In this document: piece after piece, positions 63,996 to 64,000 of the stretch | Numbering within the stretch: the stretch's first letter is position 1 | How the letters are laid out: every line of letters starts with the position of its first letter | Assembly: GCF_028291725.1 (NCBI RefSeq) | Contig: NZ_JAQGNT010000010.1 | Location: forward strand, 1-64,000 | Source: Hydrocarboniphaga sp. | GTDB lineage: Bacteria; Pseudomonadota; Gammaproteobacteria; Nevskiales; Nevskiaceae | DNA length: 64,000 nt | Direction: 5' to 3' | Made by a program: the position numbers and the translations under genes | The notes under the pieces: model-generated | The model's database searches: none | What the model saw: the letters and a program-made list of their open reading frames with translations, nothing else | What the model was told of the DNA's origin: nothing

Positions 63996-64000
63996 CTTTT

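Overview
The window is a GC-rich gammaproteobacterial chromosome segment. Housekeeping gene order and content (guaBA, xseA, aspS, an isc-like cluster with cysE-trmJ-suhB, folA-thyA) and an acyl-CoA-binding protein suggest a relative of the Nevskiales/Xanthomonadales. The placement is an inference from gene content only; no rRNA is present.

Left end (1-11048): an accessory region with visibly lower GC, inserted at the 3' end of guaA. A 131/132-bp imperfect direct repeat (1573-1703 and 10917-11048) ends in the last guaA codons, and the left copy still encodes T-I-E-W-E-stop. It therefore looks like an att duplication bounding a 9.3-kb island. The island holds an AbiEi/AbiEii toxin-antitoxin pair followed, on the same strand, by five tightly overlapping genes: a NADAR-domain protein, a SIS-HAD fusion, a phosphoribosyltransferase-like protein, an ORC/CDC6-like P-loop ATPase and an unrecognised 419-residue protein. 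This operon is the best candidate for an undescribed or little-studied (probably anti-phage) system. No integrase is visible inside the island. Left of it lies a second accessory fragment with an HTH antitoxin and a PIN toxin gene broken by an in-frame TAA.

Middle (11037-21276): core genes guaA, guaB, xseA, a lipoprotein, aspS, an FmdB-type zinc ribbon, threonine ammonia-lyase and a DUF4124 protein.

21378-36166: a bacterial sphingolipid locus. It has acyl-AMP ligase, dihydroceramide reductase-like epimerase, dedicated ACP, serine palmitoyltransferase, a probable bacterial ceramide synthase (GNAT fold), a fatty-acid/ceramide 2-hydroxylase, a lipid kinase, a Tam41-like nucleotidyltransferase, a CDP-alcohol phosphatidyltransferase and a phosphoesterase. 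Together these can be read as ceramide synthesis followed by a kinase, CDP-activation and head-group transfer route. An LptG/LptF pair sits inside the cluster, suggesting dedicated transport to the outer membrane. From 36305 to 44157 comes a block of glycosyltransferase-like genes, a CDP-glycerol-transferase-like gene and an MsbA-like ABC exporter, which may decorate and flip the same lipids or LPS.

Right part (44250-63874): ettA, secreted proteins, a sulfotransferase, recQ, two tandem Cys-repeat periplasmic proteins separated by a MITE-like palindrome, a DUF815 ATPase, acyl-CoA-binding protein, folA, thyA, an SDR, iron-sulfur genes with two cysteine desulfurases and an unusual IscU, cysE, trmJ, suhB and a CPA-type antiporter.

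Scattered over the core part, but not seen in the island, are at least four families of short palindromes that each begin with GTAG. They are usually paired head to head, like REP/BIME elements. In five genes the TAG of such an element is the stop codon.
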